Below, in pieces: positions 24,371 to 38,399 of a stretch of DNA of 64,000 nucleotides (position 1 is the stretch's first letter; each line of letters opens with the position of its first letter). The notes beneath the pieces are model-generated. The model was given only the letters and a program-made list of their open reading frames with translations. It was not told the origin of the DNA and searched no databases. The position numbers and the translations under genes were made by a program. The stretch comes from Latrodectus hesperus (taxonomy: Eukaryota > Arthropoda > Arachnida > Araneae > Theridiidae): assembly GCA_037975125.1 (NCBI GenBank), contig CM075856.1:2731934-2795933 (forward strand). The letters are read 5' to 3'.

Positions 24371-25265
24371 AGACACAATTCTTCTAGCAGCTTCTCAAAG
24401 TTCGATCCATCGTACCTACTACAATAATGAGTGGATCCAGAGAATGACAAGAAAATATTCGCCGCACAATAATGCGCTCACATTGGACCTTTCCTTCAAT
24501 GGTTGTTGGGTGTTTGCTTTCAGAGATTTCATGTCGTATACACCAACGTCAATCTATCTAATGGAGCATAAAATGTGATTCATCGGGAAACACTACCTTT
24601 CGTCACTCAGTAGACGTCCACTTGCGTTATTCATAATAAATTCCAGACTTCATCACAGATGGACTGCTGATTCATACACTTAATAGTCTGCATCGATACA
24701 TCAATCATGAATCTGCTTCGGAGGCCCAGACGCAGCAACTTTCATTGAGTCAATGTATGGGAGACGCTGTTAGTAATCCCTCGGTTCATCTGGACATTCA
24801 CTTGCTCAACTTTATCCCGTCTCGTTTCCAAAGGCATCTCCTTGTGCACCTTTGTCATCAAGCCTTGTTCACCTCTGTCATCAAGCCTTGTTCACCCCTG
24901 TCATCAAGCCTTGTTCACTCCTGCCATCAAGGGACTATAGTGCACCACATTTACTACGTCGCTCATTCGGGGTAGTCCCATTTTGTAATGAATGGTATAC
25001 TTTTATCACGGTTGTACGCGAACAGTTCACAAACTTATCTGTTTCGGAAATTCTTCCACGCTTGCCTCAATAGTCAATGTTGATACCTTTTTGGATGTCA
25101 GATAAATCACTCCGTTTCTGGGTAACGCCCACGATTATAATGTTTTACGAAACCTCCACACACTTTTCATCTTTACCTAACTGCACTGTGATTCCATCTA
25201 CTTCCAGTGACTGCTTATTTAAAGTCAAAAGTACCTTGTAGTCTCATTAATGTGACTGTACTGTG
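24371..25265 (-). pseudogene. Second, different Tc1-like transposase relic
   Basis: Minus strand, directly beyond the previous relic. FVNCSRTTVIKVYHSLQNGT near 25050-24990 is the helix-turn-helix start. RSKCGA and VNVQMNRGITNSVSHTLTQ follow at about 24800-24750, then LLRLGLRSRF near 24720. Remnants of the catalytic core (ITFYAPLDR, then a NNH*RKG block corresponding to a PTIEGK motif) lie at 24570-24480. The linker between the DNA-binding parts is expanded by a 23-bp tandem repeat (24842-24931). It differs from the 23.4-kb relic and the 4-kb element, so it is a third Tc1 lineage. Confidence 0.65.
24842..24931. repeat. 23-bp tandem repeat inside a transposase relic
   Basis: Four imperfect copies of TTGTTCACCTCTGTCATCAAGCC start at about 24842, 24865, 24888 and 24911. 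The 23-bp unit is not a multiple of three, so the amplification itself would disrupt the frame. Confidence 0.9.
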
Positions 25266-26208
25266 TATAAAACTGTTTTATTTTCACCAATGAAGACACT
25301 AATTATCTTCTATGATTCATTGGGCATACATATTTAAACAGGTTTTGAATTTACAGCAATAAACATTGTCGACCAATCTACTTCTTTTAAGAACTATATT
25401 TTTTATTTGATACTATTCTTGTTTTTTTTTTCCAATAAGTTGTTCACGGAAATAAAATTCTTCTCTAAATGCATACCAGTTTATTCTCTTTGTAAACACA
25501 GAACACAAATTACTTGAAAGATATGGTACGTACTATTATCTTGTAATGGAATCCTTGTTCAGTAATAATAATCTCATTTAAACTTCATAGTATATTAATT
25601 AGTTAAATGAGTTCATTCAATTTATTATTTTCTTAATATTGTGTTAAATTTAAATCCTTCTCTCGGAATTAATAATAACTGTTAATTGTTCTATTCAATC
25701 AATGATGTAACAAATATGCAATATTACTATTGGTATTTGTAAAAATATTTTTAATAACATATAAAAATTTTTTAATTATGTTATTACGTTTTGTTCTGAA
25801 GGTAGAATTAATTATACAATAATAAAAATTGTCAAGATTAATCCTTTAAGTGATATAAAGTAAAATATTTTGAAATGAAGCTCAAGAGTAAGAAGAGCTT
25901 AGCAGACCACTTTAACCTTTTAAATACCTTTGTTTATTATATTTAAGAAAATTAATAGTTAAAATACCAAGAATATATAATTTTATTAATTGTATTAATA
26001 ACGAATGACATAATATCTTTAATTCCACGCAAATTAGTAATTCTATTTTATAAAAAAGACACATCAAATATTCAAAAGTAAATGGTATTCTAAAATCTTA
26101 CTAAATACCTAAATTTATAATCTGGCTAATGATTGTTGTAAAAATTTCTTTATCTCATCAATGGATTGAAATTAAGAACGTCTTCTCACAGAATTGTGTT
26201 AAATAAAA
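25266..26208. other. AT-rich spacer
   Basis: Nothing recognised. Confidence 0.5.
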
Positions 26209-27073
26209 CACTGTTGGCCACTCAAATTGCAACACCAAGACAAGAGATATCACAGCAAAATTTATTTTGTAGATAACATGTTGACCAAGTAATAAATGTT
26301 TAAATTTATAGACTTCTGTGTAGTGTGGTTCCGGCCAAAATCAGTATCCAGAGTAGCCGCCATTGTTGAAGATCATCTCAGCCACACGACTCGCCATTGA
26401 TTTAAAGAGATTTTGGATGTGTTCTTGAGGTACAGCAGACCAAGCAGCTTCCACGCGTTGTAAAAGTTGATCTGGTATGGCAGCTGGGGATATAATTTTG
26501 GTCAATCGTTGAGCAACAATGGATCACACGTTTTCTACCGGCTAAAGATCCGGAGAGCGAGCCGGTCAGGGAAACAATTGAATCTGACGATTGATGAAGA
26601 ACCCTTAAACAATGCGTGTCTTAAGTGGTCGTACATTATACTGTTGAAATACGGCTGTAGACAAGCCCTGAAAATAAGGAAGGACAACTGGTTGCAACAC
26701 CTCGGAGATGTAGCTCTTGTTTGGTTTTGTCCAACACGACTACCAATTTCTCTGAAAAATAATCCCCAATCTCGTTAGGCCACTATCCTTCTTCTGTCGA
26801 ACTCGGATACTTGATCAAAAAATGATCTCTGTTTTCTACGAGGGATTATTGATCGTTTTTTTAAACCACAAGAAAAACACAATTGCCGAACTTGAAATCG
26901 TCAAAATCTCCAAGCCTTAAATAGCGCTTTGAAGTTGCCCACAAGCGCACGTCATGTGTGACTGTGCTGAAATTCTAATCATTTGCATACATAATCTCCG
27001 CTAATACTTGTTGTAAATTTCATGTTACTTGTATGCTTCCTTCAAGGTGTTTCATTTACGATGGTCAGCATTT
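26209..27073 (-). mobile_element. Tc1/mariner-family element, second copy with a different deletion
   Basis: Same family as 4040-5177. The left end (CACTGTTGGCCACTCAAATT) and right end (reverse complement AAATGCTGACCATCGTAAAT) match the first copy, as do the internal flanks. TA is present at 27074-27075; the left TA has decayed. The coding remnant on the minus strand is the C-terminal half. The second catalytic motif reads QQYNVRP at about 26655, with Tyr where Asp is expected. The third motif region is PARSPDL near 26550, interrupted by stops. The intact tail ends SMASRVAEMIFNNGGYSGY with its stop near 26334. The N-terminal half and first aspartate are deleted, roughly the complement of what the 4-kb copy lost. 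Confidence 0.9.
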
Positions 27074-27260
27074 TAGTTTAAATAGTAAATGTCAAGTAAA
27101 GTTGTTTTATGCTAGATTAGTATCTTACATTAATTAATAATCCTGGAATAAAAATGGTCAACTTAATTTTTACTTTTTTGAAGTATACAAAAATAAGCAT
27201 GAAAGTGTGCTGGGAATGTATTCGTTATTATCTCTCAGTTGAAATTACTAATTTATTGGT

Positions 27261-27507
27261 TTGGTTGTCACTCTGTGATCATTTTTACTCTTGGTTGTCA
27301 CTCTATGATTACTTTTTATTCTTGGTTGTCATTCAATGATCACTTTTTACTCTTGATTTTCACTCTATGATTGCCTTTTAATATTGGTTGTCACTCTATG
27401 ATCACTTTTTATTCTTGGTTGTCATTCAATGATCACTTTTTACTCTTGATTTTCACTCTATGATTGCTTTTTATGCTTGGTTGTCGCTCTATGATCACAT
27501 TTCACTC
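27261..27507. repeat. 31-bp minisatellite, eight units, with a 93-bp higher-order repeat
   Basis: Eight consecutive units of about 31 bases start at 27261 (the first is 30). Consensus starts TTGGTTGTCACTCTATGATC. Units fall into three types, and units 2-3-4 repeat as 5-6-7: unit 3 equals unit 6 exactly, 2 and 5 differ at one base, and 4 and 7 share a TTGATTTTCAC start. This indicates a three-unit block duplication on top of the older 31-bp amplification. Confidence 0.95.
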
Positions 27508-28020
27508 TTAGACAAGTACGATTGGAGGGGACTCTGAACTGCGACAAACATTCATGCTCGTGGCGGAATTGGAGTCAATTCACCACACATTAAAATTACA
27601 GACTGTATACGATTTATATTATGTTGCAAATTGTTTTGTAGATTTTTATGCTGCGGAATATCAAGTTGCAATTAATTTAATAAACCGAACATGCTGAACA
27701 TTTTAAAACTCTATTTGAAAGATATTATTCAAACGGAATTGATTTACTGAAAAATTTCAAAATAATTTTAATGATTTAATCTATAATAAAAAATATTTAA
27801 ATAATAGATTTAAGTTACAGAAAATAACTCAGAATAAAACTAATTTCATAAAAGTTAATTTAGGTAAAATTTCCCCTAGTTAATTTCAATATAATTAAAA
27901 TTTATGATTTCATTATTTACCTCAGTGCTCACAAAGCATTTCAAATATAATAATATATTCTAGATTAAAAACAGATTTTTTTCTTAGTCGGAAGTACTAT
28001 TTCGAAATAAAATGATAACG
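27508..28020. other. AT-rich spacer
   Basis: Nothing recognised. Confidence 0.5.
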
Positions 28021-28640
28021 AAACTGTTCATATGCTAGAATGCCGTCTGATTGAGAATTGAATCCAAATTTCTTGAAAGAAAAAAAAAAACTTTCTATCC
28101 ATGTATTGCCTGATAAACGGCTTAGGTATTATTGTCTGAAAAGAATATATCCATCTGCGTGGGTGGTAAGGGAAAAGACCAAGAATGCAAACGAGTAATC
28201 GCAACCGTAGCTGGAGGAAACTATTCATCACCTGAAGATGAACGATCGACAAAGTGAGAGAGCAAGGAAAGAAAAAGCAAAATCCTTGAATGCGAAAGAG
28301 AAAACCGCCACAACATAAAAGGAAAATAGTATTCCCTAACCAATGAAAAAGAAAACTAGATATAGTTGAGAAAAATGTCGAAAGAAGGCGTCCCGAGTTT
28401 CAGGAAAAAATGATCAAAGATTCTGAGAATGTCCTTTGTTCGCGATCGTAAAATGGTGCGAAATAAATAAAGCGACAAAGTACTTCGATTTACTCAGATA
28501 CGCGATATGCCCGTCAGTTGTTTATTTTTGACACTTCTCTGACTCTTTTTATGTGTGGGGAGCTTTTCAGATACATTTTTCATATTCTACTTTGCATAAA
28601 AGCAAGGCATGGGCTCAGTTTCACCCACACTTGAGCTATA
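28021..28640. other. Unexplained block of higher complexity, purine-rich
   Basis: Composition shifts to a purine-rich plus strand (AACGATCGACAAAGTGAGAG near 28241 and AAAGAGAAAACCGCCACAAC near 28296), with CpG-containing words such as TTCGCGATCGTAAAATGG near 28439. No SINE boxes, transposase or LINE motifs. Frames are short and carry no family. Possible regulatory or non-coding gene sequence. Confidence 0.35.
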
Positions 28641-29164
28641 TATTGTTCGGTTTGTTAAAATGTTAAAAAAATTGAATCAGTTTTTACTATTTCTTTCTTT
28701 ATAACGTACAACATAAGTTCTAATAAAACAACTATTTGAACGTATGAAGTAAAAAAAAATTTTTTTTCTTATTAAAAGAAGAAAAAGCTTAACAATTACT
28801 TTTTTCTTTAGTAAAAATATTACAATATCATAATTTAATTTTCTCCTAATAAAGCGAAATAAGAATCAAATATCAGCAATTGATATTTTTCAAACTAACG
28901 CAATAGCTATTCATGCATTTAACTAAAATTAATTATCCATCAAATTAAAGAATATTGACACGGTTGAAAACCAATTTAGAGGATTCACATACATGTTCAA
29001 AAAAAGTACACGAGAAAAGAATTACACATGTTTGGTAGAAAATGGATTTTATTGATCATTTGGTAACAAAAACAAATTAAATAGAAGTTTAGTTGAAAAA
29101 TCGAATAAAATAAATGTTTTCTTGACTAAAAATAGAATGAATAATAACAAAAGTTGCAGAATGA
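28641..29164. other. AT-rich spacer
   Basis: Nothing recognised. Confidence 0.5.
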
Positions 29165-30232
29165 TATTTATCGTTTAGGGAAAGCCTCACAACAAATGCT
29201 CAAAAAACCACTTGTGTCGTTGCACAGTTGATACCGGCAAAGGAACGACTGGCGCACCCTCTCCAAGATGTCTGCTGTCGTATTAATTTTATTCGAGGCA
29301 GCAAGGATTCTTCAGCCGAGTTCACATTCGCCTCATACACTAAGGATTACTTGAGCCCCGAGATAAAAAAAAAATTCCAGTGGTTGGAGGTTGGGAGAGT
29401 GAGGAAGCCAAGCCACAGATCCTCTACGTCCAATCCATAATGTGGGATATGTGATATTCAAAAAGTTACTGACCGTGATGGCAAAATGTTCTTCGTCTCC
29501 ATCGTGCATAAACCACATGTCTCTCAGGATGTGGAGTAGAACAGCCTGCAAAAAAAAGAGAGAGAGAAGCACTTGTTCTAAGAAGGTACGGTATGCTGTT
29601 CTGGTCAAATGGTCAGACATGATGTAAGGTCCTACCAGGTATTCACTAAGGATATCTGCTCAGATTTCATGGAAAATTTCTTCTGGTGTCTACGAGGGGT
29701 GTACTGTTAGGATTGTTGAGAGAACAAACGCGATGATTGCGCTTGTCAAAAATACCTTCGCTGCTGAATGTTGCCTCATCACTAACTAATACTAATTCAG
29801 GAAATCATGGATTGTTTTTCTCTTCATCCCCAGCATCTGCTGCACAAAGTCTGCCCGGCAGGAATAATCACCTGTCTGCAAAGATTGCACTTTTTGCACG
29901 TTCTACGTTTACACCATCATAGCATTCACGAAAATTTTCGGAGGATGATATTCAAATAATAATTGAAGTGATGATGTTGCGCTGTTTCTAAAGGACAACA
30001 TCTACTCTGATTGGCATTTTTCCGTAACCAATAAGAGCAAAATGTGGCTTCATCTCTGTGGAAATTTGCATATGGTAATTTCGTTACATATGGTAATGCA
30101 TATGGTAATTTCTTTCCTTATTTCTACCTTTCAGAGTGGAAAGCAACCCAATATGTTTCTTTGTAATTATTGCTTGTATGGATGGGTACAATCACCTCTC
30201 TTAATTTGTAAACACAATTTAGAATCACCCTG
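29165..30232 (-). pseudogene. DDE transposase relic, mariner/Tc3-like, with one terminus at the (TA)n array
   Basis: The minus-strand frame 29620-29333 contains LRDMWFMHDGDEEHFAITV, where the aspartate of HDG corresponds to the second catalytic residue. It continues with NITYPTLWIGRRGSVAWLPH and SPNLQPLEFFF, matching the SPDLxPLDFFLWG motif of the family. Remnants upstream on the minus strand (29700-29900) match weakly to the region before it (EATFSREGIF-like). The right terminus, read on the minus strand, starts CAGGGTGATTCTAAATTGTG at 30232, a plausible inverted-repeat start, and lies flush against (TA)n. The left terminus is not defined. Short repeats of CATATGGTAATTTC occur at 30068-30112. 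Confidence 0.7.
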
Positions 30233-30613
<381 letters not shown>

Positions 30614-32859
30614 TTTGCGTGTGTATCTATATGTGTCAATATGTATCTTTATGCATGTATCTGTATGAGCAATGGATAATGAATGTGTAAGAAATTGGAT
30701 TTGCTAATGGGGTAATAATATGCTGTAATTTGTATTTATTTAGCAAATTTAATTTGTCCTCACTTTGAATTTATTTGACGATTGCTTTCAAGCTTATAAA
30801 ACTCAAATTAATACAAATTATATAAAATAAAATTATATTTATATAGTTAAGTACAAGATTCTAATTTAATAATAAATTGAAATAGCACTTTTGTTTTATA
30901 ATAACTATATACATTGAAATGGAACTATTTGTGAAGCAAACTGCGGAAGATGATGAACTTAGTAAAAAAAGATTATCTAAAAGTGGAGTGAAGCATTTTG
31001 ATGTTTAATAATCGTAAAACAAGTATTATTTACAATATTAATGCTATATGGATAGACTCAGAATGTTTTACGACGTAGTTAGTAGACGTTTTCATACATA
31101 GCCTTCATCACATGCCGAGTGTGAAATTATTGTTGTTATTTAACTTCACTGTCTAGGAAAAACTTTACCTTTTGCGTTTGTGATCTTGGGCGTTAAATCT
31201 ATAATATTTAACATTTGCATTCTGTAAGGAATTTTCACGAATTCTTGAAGAAAAATATCAGTTATATTGTTTCAGATGATCAAGGTACCCAAGAAATCGG
31301 GCTTTTTATGTTTCTTTCTGTGAAAAATCAATGCAAATGAAAAAGAAATGTATTCAAACTGAAGAAGGAAATTTCTAGTAATTGAAAACAAGCACAGATG
31401 ATATGTATTTAGGGAAAGCAGTTAAAACTAAAAAAAGAGATCATCCTTAAAATTTTTCACTCTGTAAAAAGGAGATTTTTTTTATGATGAATGTTATGTG
31501 TTAGTTATAGTTTTATTGTTTTTATAAAGCAGTATAGTATCAGAGTTTGTCAATCTCTTATAAAAACTTTAAATTGCATTAGTTTGATATGATGGAAAAG
31601 CTAACCACCATTTTTAAGAACACTGGTGCTTTCATTTCATTTATTAAAAATTGAAAATATTAAGAATGTAATATAGGAGCAAATTATCAATTATTACTTT
31701 TTATTTTGCATTTAATTTTTCGTGCATTGAGCCTGTGGAAATTTATTTTAAAATATTATCGTTGAACACAGCAAAACGTTTCTCATTAATTTCTTTTTTT
31801 CTCTGACTTTTTGTAGATATTCAGATATCAATTTAGAACTAAGCTTTCTCAAGTAAAAATCATATCTCTTTTTAAATTATCTATTTTGTAATACAAATTT
31901 TGTCATGTCTTAGAAAATATTATATAACTTCTTATTTTAAAGGAATTATATTTTACCATAATCTCATCTATTCTAATTTCAAGAACTTTATAAGAAATGA
32001 ATATAATGGAATTTAAATAATCACATTAAAACTTAAATCTGATTTAAAAAGTATCATTTTAGATCATGCCAATTTATAAGCTGCAAGTTAAAATGTTTAT
32101 TTGATTTGTTTTGTAAGCAGAAATATGATATTGAATTGCCAAACTTGTGAATTTGGTATTCATTAATCGATCTGTTTCAACTAACCATTGGCTTTTAATT
32201 ATATATATCTTCATAAATAAAAATATACTTTATGATTTATACACTCTGAAAGGTTAAAACTTTTTAATTTTAAGCTTCATTTTATAGAAAAATATTAATT
32301 TAATATTTATAGAAAAAAATAATTTTTTTCATTATAAAACAATAAGTTTCACTGAATAGTTCAGAAATATTTATTTAAAATTACTGAAATTATTTCTTTT
32401 ATTTCTCCTAAAGAGAGCTGCATTTCTAAGCTCTTATTCATTAATGAAATATATGGCCAAAAGAAAATCCTATCAATTCAAAGTAAATGTAATCTTTAGC
32501 GTTAAAGAGAATAATAATTTCGTAACGCCTAAGGTATGAATTTTTTTAAACTGCAGTATTTTAGTAAAAAAGCTATTAATTTCAAAATCATTTTGAAACT
32601 CTCATTTAATTCCAAAATTGTTATGAAATGGAGAAATAAATAATCCAATCAAAATCAACTAGAGTTAGGAAACGTAAGTTTATGAAGCTTTATAAAGATG
32701 AGGAAGTTAAATTCATAGCCTCTCGTTGGCATTCTGGCTAAAAAAAAGTTTATGATGTCGAAAAATACCTATATGCCTGGTGGGTAAATAAATAATAACC
32801 TTCTCAACCTACACTGAAAAAATATATTAAAATACCAGTTAATTTCGACGGCATAGTGT
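30614..32859. other. AT-rich spacer
   Basis: About 2.2 kb without recognisable gene or repeat. Confidence 0.5.
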
Positions 32860-33440
32860 GTGTTTGTCTTGGATGAATTGTGAAGAAAGCGAGTTTCCAA
32901 ATTTAGGGGGACAGAGTGGGGAAAAGTGGATCCAACGAGGGGGGATTCAAAGTCATTTCAATGCAGTTGGTGGTGGGGGGACTCCTTTAAAGACATTCCC
33001 TTTCTAAAGCGAGAGGATCGAAAGCAAGCAGTCCGTGTAATGAAAAGCAGAGTTGCGGAAAATGGAGATTTTTCTTTCAATTCCTTTTTGAAATATCCAG
33101 CCCGCAAACAAATGAGGATGCGAGGTGGGTGGATAGTGGGGAGATTTTTTCCCGCGGTCTGAGAAAATTCCGACTAGCTTTGGGTTGTGTTTACCCAGAG
33201 TATGTGTTTTATACATGCAGTAAGAGTGCTTCAGTGGGGAAGAAAGGCATATTATGATCCCTGGATGGGGAAAACGGAGGGATTTGCGGAAAAATCTGTG
33301 AGTAGCTGAATGGGCTTATTGTCCGCTTGAATGAGAAGTGTTACCTGTGTAGGTGTGTAAACTGTTTCTTATTGTGTGGGGTGACTCTACGATTCGGCAA
33401 CGAAGAGGATGTAGCAAAAGGAAAAAATTCAGTTTTCTCC
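32860..33440. other. G-rich island, function unknown
   Basis: Strong G-over-C skew on the plus strand (AGGGGGACAGAGTGGGGAAA near 32907, GTTGGTGGTGGGGGGACTCC near 32968, GGGTGGATAGTGGGGAGATT near 33126). Open frames here (78 codons plus, 70 codons minus) have no family features. No transposon landmarks. Several GGGG runs could form quadruplex-prone DNA or RNA. Candidate non-coding transcript, promoter-proximal region or regulatory element. Confidence 0.4.
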
Positions 33441-33845
33441 AAGCAAACAGACATCATCCCTTATGAGTAAAGATAGATATGACACATAATATTTATTTTT
33501 ACTAATTCTCTTAATTCAGATGAGTGATAATCAGTGAATAATATAAATTCATACACTTAGAAAATTTTATTAATTTCCTTTCTTTTGTTGTTCAAATACG
33601 TTTGAATATATTTTTAAACTGAAAAAAAATCTGTTTGATTTAATGATTCACAAATTGTTACGAAAAACTGTTTATATTTTGTTCAAGAATATAAAGAATA
33701 TTTGTCATGGAGAAATTGCTCAAAAGTTCGTATTAGAAAAATATATATATTAGGAAATTCGTATTAGAAAAAGTTCGTATTAGAAAAATATATATATTAG
33801 GAAATATTAAATATTGTGAAATTAAGCAGCTCAAGGATTTGCATA
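33441..33845. other. AT-rich spacer with a local duplication at 33724-33806
   Basis: The word GTTCGTATTAGAAAAATATA and its continuation to TTAGGAAAT occurs twice, with a partial third copy between them. Confidence 0.6.
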
Positions 33846-34124
33846 TGCCCAACTTGTCTAGTGGTCAGCGTACCTAACTGCAGACAAGAAGGTCCTGTAT
33901 TTGAGTCCCGGTTCGGGCATGGATGTACTTTCTCTCACTATCTATCCTGTCTTAGTCCTTTCCTTGTATGAATGAGGGGTGAATGGTTGTCTACCCTATA
34001 AAATGGGTATTTATGACATGTGTGTACTGAGGAAGTCGGACTCCACACCAAAACATGGTTCAGTTGGAAAAGTGGAGCAGCGCACCCCATGTTGCTAGCC
34101 TAGTTGGCACATAACAACAACATG
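33846..34124 (+). mobile_element. tRNA-derived SINE, head I + tail A
   Basis: Plus strand, full length. A-box-like TCTAGTGGTCAGCG at about 33857, B-box-like TTTGAGTCCCGG at about 33900, body TGTCTTAGTCCTTTCCTTG, tail A with AAGTCGGACTCCACACC, and a terminal ACAACAAC at about 34110-34121. Confidence 0.92.
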
Positions 34125-35896
<1,772 letters not shown>

Positions 35897-36095
35897 GTAA
35901 GTCTTCGTCGATAATAGGACAAATAGCACAATGACAGATGTACAACCACAGAAGAATAACGAAGAAAACACCCAGGGCCACGGTGGGAATCGAACCCACA
36001 CTCCTACGCTCTCAAGCCTTGTTACAAGTACAAAAGTCTGATGAGTGCAGTAGCCCACTAACATCCCAACCCTTAAGCAAAAGAACATTTACCTC
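35897..36095 (-). mobile_element. Probable tRNA-derived SINE
   Basis: Minus strand: an A-box-like TGTTAGTGGGCTACTG near 36065 and a strong B-box-like GGGTTCGATTCCCACCGTGG near 35990, followed by TGGGTGTTTTCTTCGTTATT. The spacing between the boxes is longer than in a standard tRNA, so it is not a functional tRNA. It sits exactly where the Helitron-like copy 1 stops. No AAC tail seen. Confidence 0.55.
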
Positions 36096-37048
36096 TTGTT
36101 TACCAGATGGGTTGAAAATAAAGCTTACAGCGAGAAGCCGTTAGCCGTTTTAAGTAGAAAGTTACCCGAAGATGTTTGCGAATAGAAATCCTTATAATAT
36201 ATTTAAAAGTCATATAATTTTATACATGACTGGTAGATACTAACAGGAAATTTAATAGTGTCAAGAGAATAAATTTTAAATACCACAAATATTTGTAACA
36301 CCTATTACCAAATTTCAAGCAAAACAATTCAGTATTATAATGGCCAAATCAAGATGTATTTACGTGTTCTGTGCCTTCACTATATGTCTCAATTAAACAT
36401 TAAGCAATTAAATTTTAAAGATTTCACATATTATTTGACATTGAACCAATATTCTGTCGCCCGTGTTTATATTGTCGATCATTGAGACAAAATATAAACC
36501 CCGCCTACTTTTTTTCAGCTCTTTGTTTTTAAGGAGTTAAACAAGCATAAATATATTCTGTGAATTTCTAAATGATTCACTCGCTGTTAAACGAATATTT
36601 TAGAGACTTTGAGAAGCTTTCTATTTATTTTTCTCAAATTGACACTCAGGAACATGAAATTAAATTACTTTTAAATAGTTAAAAGTGTGCTGAATAAAGG
36701 AATGCCTCTAAGAACTGTACCACTGCAAAAATAAGATAATGATCTTAACTGGTAGCTATCAAAGGGGACCACATTACAATTAAGTATATGTTTTTATTTT
36801 AGATACACATAGATTAAGTAGTGTATAGATGGATTTTTATTTCCCGCTCAACTTTCGAAGTCATGTTATTTCGCTCAAATGTTTTCAAATTTATCTAATA
36901 CAACACAGAGCACTACAAGAGTCAATATTATTCTATAAACATTCTATATGGAATGTTTGACAGATTCTTACTACTTCAGAGGAGTAGACATAAAAGAATA
37001 ATTTTTACGCAATGATAATTTTTATACCAGGGAATTACGGCAAACGGA
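36096..37048. other. AT-rich spacer
   Basis: An imperfect inverted repeat (GTTTATATTGTC and GACAAAATATAAAC) lies at 36464-36499. No gene seen. Confidence 0.45.
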
Positions 37049-37331
37049 GCCGCCCACTTGTCTAGTGATCAGAGTGCCTGACTGCGGATACGGAGATCCT
37101 GGATTCCAATCCTCGTTCGGGTTTGGATGTACTTTTTTTCTCTCTATCTATCCTGTCTTTGTCCTTTCCATGTATGAATGGGTGGTGAATGGTTGTGCCT
37201 ACCCTATAAACAGGTACCTATGGCATGTGTGTACTGAGGAATTCAGACTCCACATCAAAATATGGTTCAGTTGGAAAAGTGAAGCAGCGCACCTCCTAAT
37301 GCAAGCTTAGCTAGCACAACACAACTACAAA
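37049..37331 (+). mobile_element. tRNA-derived SINE, head I + tail A
   Basis: Plus strand. A-box-like TCTAGTGATCAG at about 37061, anticodon-arm-like CTGACTGCGGATACGGAGAT, and a mutated B box (GGATTCCAATCCTCG). Tail A continues to AGCTAGCACAACACAAC. Somewhat decayed. Confidence 0.9.
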
Positions 37332-38226
37332 CGGCGCAAAAATTTTAGGCATTAAGAATGCAAGGTTGTCATGCATGTTGTGTGCATTTAGGTTATCCTG
37401 AAAGTAATTCGAAAATTTTTTTCTTCGCCAGAGCAGAGGTAACGAAACTCCTTGATAATTCAAGTCATTTTTCAAATTTTGAAATTTTCCGCGAGCCGCA
37501 ATTAATTGCGGACTTGAAAAGTATGGAAGAAAAGTATTAAAAGTTTTTTTACAGAAATTATATTTATGGAAAACATATAAATAAAAGTATAAAATATGTG
37601 TATTGAATTTAAATATTCAAATTAAACACATTTATTTGTATTAATTCAAATCTGAATTTCTATTCTACTTATAACTGCTTTTGTTTGGTGAGCAACCAAA
37701 TGGGAAATCCACTGAATAAGATTCAAAATGTTCATAATTTTTGGTAAGGTTTTTTTACCTCAAAATGTTCTTGCCACATTCTTATAAAATAACCTTTTGT
37801 TGGTAATGAATCAATTGGTAATTATTCTTGCAAACATTTCACATATTGCTTCTAATATTTGCTATTCAATATCTTCATTTGTGTCTTGATAAACATTTTA
37901 TATTATTTTCCCATTTTGTTCTATTGTTCAAAGACAATTTTGATTTATTAGTAATCTTAAATAACTTTGAAGGCCTCTAATATAAGAGTAGTAAAGATTG
38001 TATAAGATTCGAAAAGCTCATATTTACATTTTGAAATGGATTGATTACCTTTGATGTCTTCAATTACTGTCAAATTAGTAGTAACAAATTTTTGCGCACA
38101 GCTTTGTTAGTTCTTTATATTCTCTGCTAAAATGCCAAGAGCTGCATTTATAAAAATAACGGGCACGCAATAAGATTTTTCTTCTGATCTTAGGCTTAAT
38201 CTATTCAGAACTACAAAGGGCATAGA
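37332..38226. other. AT-rich spacer with an unassigned 60-codon frame
   Basis: The plus-strand frame 37358-37540 has no recognised domain. Otherwise nothing recognised. Confidence 0.35.
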
Positions 38227-38399
38227 GTTGGCAACTTATACAGCGGGGTACCTAGGGGGTGTGCCTTCAATACCCATAAAGTGTAAGATAGAAAAACAGA
38301 GAGAGAAAGAATGTAATATCCAACCCCGAACTAGTACTCGAATCCGGGACCTACTGTTTCGAAGTTAAGGTCGCTAACCACTCCGCCATTGATTGGCAC
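38227..38399 (-). mobile_element. tRNA-derived SINE, head III
   Basis: Minus strand. A-box-like TGGCGGAGTGGTTAGCGACC near 38385, anticodon-like TTAACTTCGAAACAG, and B-box-like GGATTCGAGTACTAG near 38335, then a short body rich in TCTCTCTCTG. The head differs from heads I and II. The 3' end near 38227 has no AAC repeat. Confidence 0.75.

Noticed and set aside
29228..29440. 70-codon plus-strand frame as a host gene
   Set aside because: It overlaps the transposase relic on the other strand, which shows real family motifs.
35985..36075. A tRNA gene candidate with an excellent B box
   Set aside because: The A-to-B box distance and the putative acceptor and anticodon arms do not fold into a tRNA; a SINE head fits better.
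35938..36144. 68-codon plus-strand frame containing TVGIEPTLLRS
   Set aside because: It is the antisense of the SINE-like B box; this kind of peptide is a common annotation artefact.
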